Below are positions 19,201-26,488 of a stretch of DNA of 39,436 bases, one piece after another (position 1 is the stretch's first letter; each line of letters opens with the position of its first letter). This DNA is from Bacteroidales bacterium (GTDB lineage: Bacteria > Bacteroidota > Bacteroidia > Bacteroidales > PXBB01), in assembly GCA_028698995.1 (NCBI GenBank), contig JAQVVM010000043.1, positions 1-39,436 on the forward strand, in the 5' to 3' direction. Under the pieces are notes generated by a model. That model had not been told where the DNA came from. It made no database searches and saw only the letters and a list, made by a program, of their open reading frames with translations. The position numbers and the translations under genes are program-made.

Positions 19201-19499
19201 TTTTGATAGAGGTGAAAATAAACAAAAGAAAGTGTGTCCGGAGAATTGTTATAATAAATCAGTCGCATAGACCCGTAAAGTATATCTTTTTGATCATCCA
19301 ACCGAATTTTGATATTGTAATTAACATCTTGCTGCCAGTAGGCCTCATGGGGCTTCCGGTTTTTCCAGTAATAAGGATTTTCGGAACTACGGTAACGCTC
19401 AGTGAAATTTTGAGAAAATAGATTTGATTGTATAAATACAAATATGAAAAATAGGGAAAGGATTTTTCTTAATATGGCAGCAATTGTCGTTGACATCAT
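16272..19499 (-). CDS. M1-family metallopeptidase with C-terminal outer-membrane barrel-like domain
   Basis: A 1075-residue exported protein. The hydrophobic N-terminus ILSLFFIFVFIQSNLFSQ is a signal peptide. The zinc site is HEIGHN at 390-395 with the downstream Glu in LLDEGFTQYL, and GMEYPML about 25 residues earlier is the M1 substrate-binding motif. The peptidase part ends near 600. From about 690 to the end the sequence looks like a transmembrane beta-barrel: alternating aromatic strands, a GGGLNIRGYAGYV segment near 940 recalling the RGY motif of Omp85/FhaC-type barrels, an Asp-Ala-Gly-Phe strand, and a terminal Phe. The peptidase would thus sit on the periplasmic or outer face of the outer membrane. 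Six nt separate it from yihY. The M1 call is secure; the barrel is inference. Confidence 0.88.
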   Translation of the reverse strand: MMSTTIAAILRKILSLFFIFVFIQSNLFSQNFTERYRSSENPYYWKNRKPHEAYWQQDVNYNIKIRLDDQKDILYGSMRLIYYNNSPDTLSFVYFHLYQNAFLPNSHYHHLQQDNKSIMSFGTYQSLGLGTEVEQIIVDGENHEWILDNTIMRVNLNKPIKSNDSAVFDIQFKTYFNHDAGWGRMRLYQRWGFKHFNGAHFYPRISVYDSRFGWTADQHLVHEFYGDFGTYSVELDLPENYITEATGTLMNEEEVLPDDLRERLDIKNFKDKAFNSPPDIIIPYDSTKRKIWKYYAINVHDFAFVASPTYRLSEVDYQGVKCVAIAHESHASRWQNAAELTANIIALYNEKIGTYAYPKMVVADAFSGMEYPMLTMNSDYDPEYSYIFSHEIGHNWFFGMVGSNETYAALLDEGFTQYLTIYALDKLSEIGPIESEITNRYLRKHSFKPALRDRHSYLRYHRHALGTKGITLNTHSDMFSTNRPYGEEYRQTYYKGSVMLMNLEYVLGKDLFNKAIKDYFEQWKFCHPYIEDMRASFIHSTQTDLNWFFDAFIETPKVIDYKVKNVRKNRKTDTYTVNFRRYGDMQMPIDFTVVGKNDSLYYYHIPNTDFIKNTNAVILPKWYGWLHFNREYAAEITIPSGIKNVIIDSSHTLADIYAPDNSLRKQIKLSFDYLIDNIENRNCYEMYYRPDLWWNSVDGLKTGVNLNGHYMKLFHVFDLSIFYNTGLLQQISKNKPWPASYVFEYKTPLSRRTKNTYIGIKSLLTDGFSRQALKLDYNIPQTGSTVYLEFKSLYRPENNLSNSYPLYPKEWRSPNVDNTHSLLINNIMSLGFQSHYHNVLRNGSLDLTARTSFFSPYDFSTLSLSHINNENMNLLTFRSRIYAQWAFGTHMPKESMLYLSGANQEEMAENKFTRSSGIFPASMGGYGLNTSHFHEGGGLNIRGYAGYVAAQTDMFGNVVPTYRGHSGIALNTEMEFDRLFKIKPKYLSDYLRFCTYIFADAGFISMNKISDRLQLSQLRMSAGLGLAMTIKKFGPFTKLKPITIRCDMPLFLNRPPAIDNDFINLRWIIGVKRAF

Positions 19500-19505
19500 A
19501 TTTAC

Positions 19506-20477
19506 TTACTCTTTGTTTTTAGTTTTCTTTCTGTGAAAGAGGCGCTGTGATCTTACGGAGACCATTCTTGCTTGCTTAATACTGGCGTTAAGTTCAAAAC
19601 CAATCAGTATTACAATGGCATTGATATAAATCCAGAACATTATAATAAGTAATGTCCCAATGGATCCATAAAGTTTGTTGTATTGAGAAAAATGATTGAT
19701 GTAATAATTAAATGCCACTGATGTTACAACAAAAAGAATAGTGGAGAGGGTAGAACCTGCCGAAATGAACCTGAACCTTGTTTTTTTTGCAGGTGCAATG
19801 AAAAAAATCAAAGAAATGGCTAAAAAAAGTGATAGAATGATTAATAACCATTTTGCCATATATAACAGATTAAAAATCAGTTTACTATTTACAATAAGTT
19901 GATTCAGTAAATATTTGAGCATATCTGTTCCAAAAATAATTAGGCTGACCGATAAAATAACTAATAATGTCAGAACGATGACTAAAAAAAACGAAATAAT
20001 ATATTGCCAAAGCAGACTCCTTGTTTCGATGGCATGGTAAGTACTGTTAAAAGCAGCCATCAGGGACATTATCCCATTCGTCGAAAACACAAAAGCCAGA
20101 ATAAAACCTATTGATAACAATCCTCCTCTTTGCCTGCTTACAATATCTTCAAGAGTCATATGTACCATATCGTATGCATTGTCAGGAACAATGTGTGAAA
20201 TATTATTAAGCAAAATGATGTGAAAATCCTTAATCGGGACATATGCAATAAGTGTAAAAATGAAAATGACAGCAGGGAATAAAGCCATAAACATATTGAA
20301 TGAAATGGCTGAAGCTCTTTGGGTTATGGAGCTCTTCATCAACCCTCTGAAGAAGAAAACACTTACATCATACAGAGGCATGGAATCAAAACCCGGTAGT
20401 ATTATTTTTTTAGAAAGATTAACTATAAAGTTTACAAATACCAGCTTCTTAATGAAGTCAATAATTTTTCTAAACAT
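19506..20477 (-). CDS. YihY/BrkB family inner-membrane protein
   Basis: A 323-residue protein with about six membrane segments. Family features are SSITQRASAISFNMFMALFPAVIFIFTLIAY near 50-80, the loop with NNISHIVPDNAY, and the late segment YNKLYGSIGTLLIIMFWIYINAIVILIGFELNA near 270-300. The family was once called RNase BN by mistake; its true function is unknown and transport has been proposed. The basic C-terminus is cytoplasmic. It is packed 3 nt after nadC and 6 nt before the M1 peptidase gene, so it is very likely co-transcribed with both. Confidence 0.93.
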   Translation of the reverse strand: MFRKIIDFIKKLVFVNFIVNLSKKIILPGFDSMPLYDVSVFFFRGLMKSSITQRASAISFNMFMALFPAVIFIFTLIAYVPIKDFHIILLNNISHIVPDNAYDMVHMTLEDIVSRQRGGLLSIGFILAFVFSTNGIMSLMAAFNSTYHAIETRSLLWQYIISFFLVIVLTLLVILSVSLIIFGTDMLKYLLNQLIVNSKLIFNLLYMAKWLLIILSLFLAISLIFFIAPAKKTRFRFISAGSTLSTILFVVTSVAFNYYINHFSQYNKLYGSIGTLLIIMFWIYINAIVILIGFELNASIKQARMVSVRSQRLFHRKKTKNKE

Positions 20478-20480
20478 CTT

Positions 20481-21329
20481 TTAAATTTCAGCTTTTAAAC
20501 TTAAATCAACACTGTTGATTTGATGTGTAAGTGCTCCTACTGAGATAAAGTCTACGCCTGTTTCTGCAACCAGCCTGAGATTTTCTTCAGTGATGCCACC
20601 AGATGCTTCTGTTTCGTATTGTTTGTTAATAATTTTGACAGCTTCAGAAAGTTCTTTCAATTGAAAGTTGTCAAGCATGATACGATTTACACCTCCACAT
20701 CTAATAATTTTTTTAACATCATCAATACTTCTCGCTTCAATCTCAATTTTTAAATCCTTTCCCGTACTTTCCAAATATTTTTTTGTTGAACTGATTGCTT
20801 TCTCAATTCCACCGCAAAAATCAATATGATTATCCTTTATTAAAATCATATCGTATAATCCGTGTCGGTGATTCATACCGCCTCCAATGCGTACTGCCCA
20901 TTTCTCGAAGTGCCTTAAACAAGGTGAAGTTTTTCGGGTATCGAGAATTTTAACAGGTAAATCCGAAATCAAAGAAACAAGCTTATTAGTGTAAGTTGCA
21001 ATACCACTCATGCGTTGCATAAAATTCAAAATCAAACGCTCTGTAGATAAAATTGAGTGGATGTTGCCTTCTACAACAAATGCTATATCTCCTTTTTTTA
21101 CTTGGGTTCCATCTTTTACAAAAAAATCACACCTTAGTTCCTTATCATACAATTCGTAAATGTTTTTTGCAACTTCAATACCTGCAATAATGGCATGCTG
21201 CTTAACAATTAATCGTGCTTTACCTTTAATATTTAAAGGTATTGTGCTTAATGAGGTGTGATCGCCTTCCCCTAAATCTTCTTTTAAGGCAGCTAAATAA
21301 AAATCATTTAATGAATTCTTTATTGTCAT
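20481..21329 (-). CDS. nadC: nicotinate-nucleotide pyrophosphorylase (carboxylating)
   Basis: This enzyme converts quinolinate and phosphoribosyl pyrophosphate to nicotinate mononucleotide, carbon dioxide and pyrophosphate in de novo NAD synthesis. At 282 residues it has the normal length. Motifs include ALKEDLGEGDHTS near 15, LNFMQRMSGIATYT near 100, LDTRKTSPCLR near 128, the KWAVRIGGGMNHRHGLYD segment, IEIEARSID, and EASGGITEENL near 240. It opens a tight gene run toward recF and is divergent from the PLP enzyme pair across a 180-bp gap. Confidence 0.96.
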   Translation of the reverse strand: MTIKNSLNDFYLAALKEDLGEGDHTSLSTIPLNIKGKARLIVKQHAIIAGIEVAKNIYELYDKELRCDFFVKDGTQVKKGDIAFVVEGNIHSILSTERLILNFMQRMSGIATYTNKLVSLISDLPVKILDTRKTSPCLRHFEKWAVRIGGGMNHRHGLYDMILIKDNHIDFCGGIEKAISSTKKYLESTGKDLKIEIEARSIDDVKKIIRCGGVNRIMLDNFQLKELSEAVKIINKQYETEASGGITEENLRLVAETGVDFISVGALTHQINSVDLSLKAEI

Positions 21330-21453
21330 ATAAAAACAAACTTTTTTGTAAAATTATCAATTATTTCCTATTTCATGTCAAAAATTTACACTATATATCT
21401 AAGAGCAGTAACTACTCTTGAAAGTTCGGGTATTTTCTTTCACACATTATATG

Positions 21454-21482
21454 TTGTTTAAGGAAAAAAAATATTAATTTCG
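21454..21482 (+). promoter_or_regulatory. possible promoter of the PLP-enzyme operon
   Basis: TTG (21454-21456), 18 bases, then TAATTTCG (21475-21482). The -7 part differs from TAnnTTTG at one base. It lies 27 nt before the ATG at 21510. The same TTCG variant occurs before the TatD-like gene at 25803-25810. Confidence 0.45.
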
Positions 21483-21509
21483 CTTTCCAAACCTTACAAA
21501 ACTTTTATT

Positions 21510-22988
21510 ATGATACCACTGATAACAGAAATTGAAAATCAAGACACATTGAATAATGCTGTTAAAAGATTTAAAGAAAAAGGCATTATTCTTCCAACTT
21601 TTAAGCAACAACAAAATCCCGAATTAATTCCGGACAAAATTAAAGAACAATTAAAAAATATTGGTCTTTGGGATTTCCACCCTTTAAATCTGTTCCGAAT
21701 TACCTGGAAAAATGAACCTTTAGAAAAAGGCGGCTTGTATGGTGACGTTAATTATATTGAGCTACCTAAATCTATTACAGGTGTTAAAGCAAGGATTGTA
21801 TTACTTGTCGGCAAGTGGTTTCCTACAGGAGCACATAAGGTTGGAGCTGCCTATGGCTGCCTTGCACCACGAATTATCACCGGAGGATTTGATCCGTCAT
21901 ACCATAAAGCAGTTTGGCCATCAACAGGAAATTATTGTAGAGGAGGTGCTTTCGATTCTTTTATTATGGGTTGTCATTCTATTGCCATTTTACCCGAAGA
22001 GATGAGTGCCGAACGCTTTAATTGGCTAAATAATGTAGCTTCAGAGGTTATTGCAACGCCGGGTTGTGAATCAAACGTTAAAGAGATTTATGATAAATGC
22101 TGGGAAATCAGACGCACCAGAAAAGACTGTATCATTTTTAATCAATTTGATGAGTTTGGTAATTCGGCATGGCACTATAATGTTACTGGAAAAGCCATTA
22201 ATGAGGTTTATAATAAATTAAAAAATAGTAATTCCCGTTTTTCTGCATATATTTCTGCAACCGGCTCAGCAGGTACTATTGCTGCCGGAGATTTTTTACG
22301 CACATTGCATCCATACTTAAAAGTGGTTGCATCCGAAGCCCTTCAATGTCCTACTCTTCTTAACAATGGATTTGGAGGTCACCGTATTGAAGGAATTGGG
22401 GATAAACATGTCCCTTGGGTACATAATGTTAAAAATACAGACGTTATTACAGCTATTGATGATGAGGATTGCATGAGATTGTTACGACTTTTTAACGAGA
22501 AGAAAGGTGTTGAATACCTCATTGAGCAAGGTGTTGAGAAAGAAACAGCTCAAAGCCTGCATTTACTTGGCATTTCATCCATCAGTAATTTACTATCAGC
22601 TATTAAAACAGCTAAATACTACGAAATGGACGCTGATGATGTTATTTTTTCACTTGCTACTGACTCTGCTGATATGTATAAGTCAAGGCTTAATGAACTT
22701 ACAGATATCCATGGAGCTTATACAGAACGAAATGCCATTAAAGACCATGATGCTTGCCTTATGTCATGTAAAACAGATCATTATAAAGAATTGAATTATG
22801 TTGATAGGAAGGCTATTCACAATCTTAAATATTTCACATGGGTTGAACAACAGGGGAAGGAAGTAGCCGATTTAAATACATTATGGTACGACAAAACCAT
22901 TTGGGATAAACTTTTCCATCAGTTGGATCGTTGGGATGAACTTATTGAAGAGTTCAACGAAAAAACCGGACTATTAAAAAACCTTTAG
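21510..22988 (+). CDS. fold-type II PLP-dependent enzyme of unknown substrate
   Basis: A 492-residue enzyme of the cysteine synthase/tryptophan synthase-beta fold. The PLP lysine is Lys110 in FPTGAHKVGAAYG, the Asn that contacts PLP is in STGNYCRGG at 138-144, and the phosphate-cup glycines are in SATGSAGTIAAGDFL near 250. It is much longer than cysteine synthase (about 310), with an extra N-terminal 70 residues and a C-terminal region of some 120 residues (HDACLMSCKTDHYKELNY). I recognise the group as widespread but functionally unassigned in Bacteroidota; amino-acid lyase or replacement chemistry is expected. It is followed after 6 nt by a second fold-type II PLP enzyme, so the two are surely co-transcribed and may act in one pathway. 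Confidence 0.8.
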   Translation: MIPLITEIENQDTLNNAVKRFKEKGIILPTFKQQQNPELIPDKIKEQLKNIGLWDFHPLNLFRITWKNEPLEKGGLYGDVNYIELPKSITGVKARIVLLVGKWFPTGAHKVGAAYGCLAPRIITGGFDPSYHKAVWPSTGNYCRGGAFDSFIMGCHSIAILPEEMSAERFNWLNNVASEVIATPGCESNVKEIYDKCWEIRRTRKDCIIFNQFDEFGNSAWHYNVTGKAINEVYNKLKNSNSRFSAYISATGSAGTIAAGDFLRTLHPYLKVVASEALQCPTLLNNGFGGHRIEGIGDKHVPWVHNVKNTDVITAIDDEDCMRLLRLFNEKKGVEYLIEQGVEKETAQSLHLLGISSISNLLSAIKTAKYYEMDADDVIFSLATDSADMYKSRLNELTDIHGAYTERNAIKDHDACLMSCKTDHYKELNYVDRKAIHNLKYFTWVEQQGKEVADLNTLWYDKTIWDKLFHQLDRWDELIEEFNEKTGLLKNL

Positions 22989-22994
22989 AAGTTT

Positions 22995-24242
22995 ATGTCT
23001 AAATATACTTACGTTTGCTGCAATTGCAAGAAACATTTTTTTGATGAGGGTGTAAAGTATTTATGCCCCGACTGCAGCGCATCAAATAATCCTTCTCTGC
23101 CCCCTAAAGGTGTTTTGAAAGTTATTTATAATTATCAAGATATAAAAAAACGTTATTTTCACGAGAATAGGCTTTTCGAAAGCTTGCATACAAATCGCTA
23201 TATTGATTTATTGCCTATTAAAAGCCCGGACTCATTGTCTCCTTTGAGAACTGGGCATACACCTCTATATTCTTTTTTTTCAAAAAAGCTTAATGATACA
23301 TTCGAGGAATTTAATGTTTTTTTTAAAGATGATTCCAGAAATCCAACATTTTCTTTAAAGGATAGGGCTTCAGATTTGGTGTCAGCTTTTGCAAAGGAAA
23401 ATGGTATAAGTACCATAATTGCTGCTTCAACCGGTAATGCAGGATCCTCTATTGCCGGTATTTGCGCTTCACAAGGACAAAAAGCCATTGTAATGGTCCC
23501 TGCAAAGGCCCCAATTGCAAAGCTTTTGCAGATAATGCATTATGGCGCACAGATTATTCCTGTTGACGGTACTTATGATGATGCCTTTGAACTCAGTCTT
23601 AAGGCGTCTGAAAAATTTGGTTTTTATAATAGGAATACCGCTTACAATCCCCTCACTATTGAAGGGAAAAAAACTGTAGCATTTGAAATCTTTGCAGATT
23701 TAAATAAAATATTGCCAGATTTAATTTTCGTTTCAGTAGGTGATGGGGTTATTATTTCAGGACTTTATAAAGGCTTTGAAGATCTTCTGCAACTTGGAAT
23801 TATTGACAGAATTCCTACTATCGTGGCTGTTCAGTCTGATAAAAGCAAAAATCTTATTGCAAATATGGATAATGACTCTTTTATACTGTATCCCTCTTCT
23901 ACTGTTGCAGATTCAATTTCTGTTGATGTTCCTCGAAATTTCTATATGGCAAAACATTTTATTAAAGAGTATAGTGGAAAATGTATATTAGTTAGTGATG
24001 AGGAAATCATTAAGGCTTCTTCTGAACTCAGCAATAAGACGGGAATTTTCTCCGAACCGGCCGCTTCTGCTGCTTATGCAGGATTTATTAAATATATTAA
24101 TAAAGACATTATTAAAAAAAACCAAAATGTGGTTATTCTTTTAACAGGAAGCGGACTAAAGGATTTGAAAAACGTTGAAAGATTACATGAGATGCCTGAG
24201 GCTGTAGTTCCTGATATCAATGCTATTAATAACATTTTTTAA
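22995..24242 (+). CDS. threonine synthase-like PLP enzyme with zinc ribbon
   Basis: A 415-residue fold-type II PLP enzyme. It opens with a zinc-ribbon-like CxxC pair (Cys8/Cys11 and Cys24/Cys27), seen in archaeal-type and some bacterial threonine synthases. The PLP lysine is Lys122 in PTFSLKDRASDL, and AASTGNAGSS at 144-153 carries the cofactor-contacting Asn; LLTGSGLKD near 380 is the late glycine motif. Threonine synthase makes threonine from O-phosphohomoserine; the protein could do this, or a related reaction set by its partner gene 6 nt upstream. thrA and thrB are not adjacent, so I give no symbol. Confidence 0.78.
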   Translation: MSKYTYVCCNCKKHFFDEGVKYLCPDCSASNNPSLPPKGVLKVIYNYQDIKKRYFHENRLFESLHTNRYIDLLPIKSPDSLSPLRTGHTPLYSFFSKKLNDTFEEFNVFFKDDSRNPTFSLKDRASDLVSAFAKENGISTIIAASTGNAGSSIAGICASQGQKAIVMVPAKAPIAKLLQIMHYGAQIIPVDGTYDDAFELSLKASEKFGFYNRNTAYNPLTIEGKKTVAFEIFADLNKILPDLIFVSVGDGVIISGLYKGFEDLLQLGIIDRIPTIVAVQSDKSKNLIANMDNDSFILYPSSTVADSISVDVPRNFYMAKHFIKEYSGKCILVSDEEIIKASSELSNKTGIFSEPAASAAYAGFIKYINKDIIKKNQNVVILLTGSGLKDLKNVERLHEMPEAVVPDINAINNIF

Positions 24243-24300
24243 AGATTAAATATTGTTCTAATTTAATTTCATTTTTCAGTTTTATTCATTTTTTTTATTT

Positions 24301-24804
24301 ATGAAAGTAACAAATAGTTTTATTAAGTGTCTTTTTTTTATTGTTTTGTTTACAGGTTTTCATCTTTCAACATCAGCACAATTTTCAGCTGGTTTAGGTT
24401 TTGTTTACGGTACTGCACCTGCCCGACCTGGTCTAAATATCAGAGGAGGTTTTTTTGCAAGCAAGTCGTTTGAAATTTCTGCTGATTTTTCAATGTACAA
24501 GTCAAGTCGTTTTATGGAGCTGAATATCAATGCCCAGTATTATATAAACATTGCTCCCCAGTTTGTTTTATATCCTAAAACAGGTTTCAATCTTTCTCAT
24601 TGGCGACCTGCTGCACCTCTATGGTATAACAATAATAAAGTTGGAGGGTTTAAACCAGGAATAAACGTTGGAGCTGGAGTTGGATACCATCTTGGAGATT
24701 TACTGCCGGTGAAACTTATGCCCTTTTTTGAAAGTAAATATGTCATTAGCAGATATAATCAACTAGTCCTCACAGGAGGGGTTATAGTATTTTTAAGTAA
24801 ATAA
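24301..24804 (+). CDS. small outer-membrane beta-barrel protein, unknown
   Basis: A 167-residue exported protein. The signal peptide ends at STSAQ, a typical Bacteroidota cleavage context. The mature 140 residues alternate polar and aromatic/hydrophobic residues in strands (FSAGLGFVYG, SFEISADFSMY, ELNINAQYYINI, GINVGAGVGYHLG, PFFESKYVI), as in eight-stranded outer-membrane porins. It ends LTGGVIVFLSK, not in an aromatic residue. No family-level function can be assigned. It lies 58 nt after the PLP pair and just before a shared terminator. Confidence 0.8.
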   Translation: MKVTNSFIKCLFFIVLFTGFHLSTSAQFSAGLGFVYGTAPARPGLNIRGGFFASKSFEISADFSMYKSSRFMELNINAQYYINIAPQFVLYPKTGFNLSHWRPAAPLWYNNNKVGGFKPGINVGAGVGYHLGDLLPVKLMPFFESKYVISRYNQLVLTGGVIVFLSK

Positions 24805-24809
24805 AAAAT

Positions 24810-24835
24810 AAACCTCTCCAGAATGGGAGAGGTTT
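24810..24835. terminator. bidirectional terminator between convergent genes
   Basis: AAACCTCTCC (24810-24819) pairs perfectly with GGAGAGGTTT (24826-24835) around a 6-base loop. It lies between the outer-membrane protein gene and the superoxide dismutase gene, which converge. On the minus strand the stem is followed by a T-rich run, so it should work best for the dismutase transcript. Confidence 0.85.
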
Positions 24836-24860
24836 ACTAGCTTTATTTAATCACCTTTTA

Positions 24861-25580
24861 CTACTTTTTCAGAGCGAGGTATCTTTTTTCAACTTCTTCC
24901 CAGTTTATTATGTGCCAAAATGTATCAATGTAATCGGGTCTTCTGTTTTGAAATTTAAGATAATAGGCATGTTCCCAAACATCAAGACCGAGCAGCGGAG
25001 TTCCCCTTTTTTCAACCACATCCATCAATGGGTTATCCTGATTTGCTGTTGAAGATATAAACAGTTGTCCGTTTTCATCTATGCTTAACCAGGCCCAACC
25101 ACTTCCAAATCTTGTCTTTGCTGCAGTTGAAAACGCTTCTTTAAATTGATCAAAGGATCCAAAAGTACTGTTTATTGCTGATGCAAGTTCCCCTGATGGA
25201 GCACCTCCTCCATCTGGTGAAAGAATCTTCCAAAATAAGTCGTGGTTATAGTGACCACCACCATTGTTTCTTACCGCAACTGGAAACCTACTTATATTTT
25301 TCATTAGCTCTTCAAGTGACATCATGCTCATTTCTGTGTCCTTTATGGCTGCATTCAGGTTTGTCACGTAGGCCTGATGGTGCTTTGTATGATGAATTTC
25401 CATCGTCATCTGATCAAAATGTGGCTCCAATGCATTATATGAGTATGTTAATGCCGGTAAAGTGTAAACTGTTTCATTGTTTGTATGTGTCATAATTATA
25501 CTGTTTTTTGAATTTGTAATTGTTTTATTTAAAAATATATTTGCGAATATTAGTAATACGCTTAAATGTATGTATTTCAT
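24861..25580 (-). CDS. sod: superoxide dismutase (Mn/Fe), possibly exported
   Basis: Removes superoxide by dismutation to oxygen and hydrogen peroxide. The core from [18 protein letters not shown] is very close to enterobacterial Mn-SOD. Metal ligands are the first His of MEIHHTKHH, the His of [10 protein letters not shown], and Asp/His of [11 protein letters not shown]. The Gln in TANQDNPLM is the Mn-type outer-sphere residue; Bacteroidota enzymes are often active with either metal. The start is uncertain. The ATG at 25580 gives a 29-residue N-terminal extension with a hydrophobic core ([14 protein letters not shown]), suggesting export or anchoring, whereas the ATG at 25493 gives a normal cytoplasmic protein. 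A GTG at 25631 is unlikely. Confidence 0.93.
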   Translation of the reverse strand: MKYIHLSVLLIFANIFLNKTITNSKNSIIMTHTNNETVYTLPALTYSYNALEPHFDQMTMEIHHTKHHQAYVTNLNAAIKDTEMSMMSLEELMKNISRFPVAVRNNGGGHYNHDLFWKILSPDGGGAPSGELASAINSTFGSFDQFKEAFSTAAKTRFGSGWAWLSIDENGQLFISSTANQDNPLMDVVEKRGTPLLGLDVWEHAYYLKFQNRRPDYIDTFWHIINWEEVEKRYLALKK

Positions 25581-25781
25581 ATTTTTATTTTTATTAATAG
25601 TATTTAATCTAAATAACAATAAGCATGCCACTTAATTTATCTCTTTAATATAAAATAAAGATTATCAATGTGTTATATTATTATTTTTTTAAATTCCTGA
25701 CATTTTAATAGCTGCCTTTTTGTCAGTATTTGTTTTGAAAATGATTTTTATACCTTTTCTGTCACATTTTCTAACAACATA

Positions 25782-25810
25782 TTTGGAAATGTTATTTTTT
25801 ATTAACTTCG
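25782..25810 (+). promoter_or_regulatory. possible promoter of the TatD-tcdA operon
   Basis: TTTG (25782-25785), 17 bases, then TAACTTCG (25803-25810), one base off the TAnnTTTG consensus. The TTG start codon follows 12 nt later, giving a very short leader. Confidence 0.45.
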
Positions 25811-25822
25811 TTAAAAAAAACC

Positions 25823-26488
25823 TTGACTTACATTGATATACATACACACAATCCCAATCAAATTCAGGATGATACTATTTCTGTGTTTAATTGTTATGCT
25901 GCGGACAGTAATTGTGTTAATACGTCTTTATTATGTAGCATTGGCCTTCATCCCTGGTATATTGATGAGAATTATGAAAATGACTTAAAAGCGATTTTTA
26001 ATTTTGCCACACACGATAATGTCGTTGCGATAGGTGAAACAGGTTTGGATAAATTGATTAAAGTAAATTATGAGTTACAAAGAAAAATATTTATTTCTCA
26101 TGCACAATTGGCCGCTGACATATCAAAACCGTTAATAATCCATGCTGTAAGAAGTATTCATGAAATACTGTTTCTTAGAAAGCATTTTAAAAGCAGTCCG
26201 CCTTGGATTATACATGGCTTCAGGGGTAATCTTAAATCTATGTCTGAACTTCTTAACAACGGTTTTATACTATCATTCGGAGTAGCTTTGTTAAACAATA
26301 AAATTCAACTAGAGGATGTTTTTAAATCCTGTCCTTTGGATTCATTATTTTTGGAAACCGATAATAGTAATGTGTCAATCAAAACGCTTTATAAAAAAGC
26401 TTCAGAATTAAGAAACCAAAGTGAAGAGGGTCTTTCTTCAATAATCTTGACTAATTTTAATAATACTTTTTTGAAAAACAAAATATGA
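25823..26488 (+). CDS. TatD-family metal-dependent hydrolase
   Basis: A 221-residue TIM-barrel hydrolase of the TatD DNase family. Metal-site motifs appear in order: YIDIHTH at the N-terminus, IGETGLDK near 70, a His-bearing FISHAQLA and LIIHAVRS near 95-115, IIHGFRGN near 130 and LFLETDNS near 172. It is shorter than typical TatD (about 255-260), with a trimmed C-terminus. The start is a TTG: no ATG occurs between the in-frame stop at 25772 and this codon, and starting here places the HxH motif at the usual distance from the N-terminus. It overlaps tcdA by 4 nt (ATGA), which suggests translational coupling. Confidence 0.88.
   Translation: MTYIDIHTHNPNQIQDDTISVFNCYAADSNCVNTSLLCSIGLHPWYIDENYENDLKAIFNFATHDNVVAIGETGLDKLIKVNYELQRKIFISHAQLAADISKPLIIHAVRSIHEILFLRKHFKSSPPWIIHGFRGNLKSMSELLNNGFILSFGVALLNNKIQLEDVFKSCPLDSLFLETDNSNVSIKTLYKKASELRNQSEEGLSSIILTNFNNTFLKNKI

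Noticed and set aside
21510..24242. The PLP pair as an ornithine-degradation OrtA/OrtB thiolase
   Set aside because: The first protein lacks the motifs I recall for OrtB, there is no small OrtA-like gene, and neither neighbour belongs to that pathway.
25175..25495. A 106-codon plus-strand frame opposite the superoxide dismutase gene
   Set aside because: It is antisense to the conserved dismutase core and has no family resemblance or start signals.
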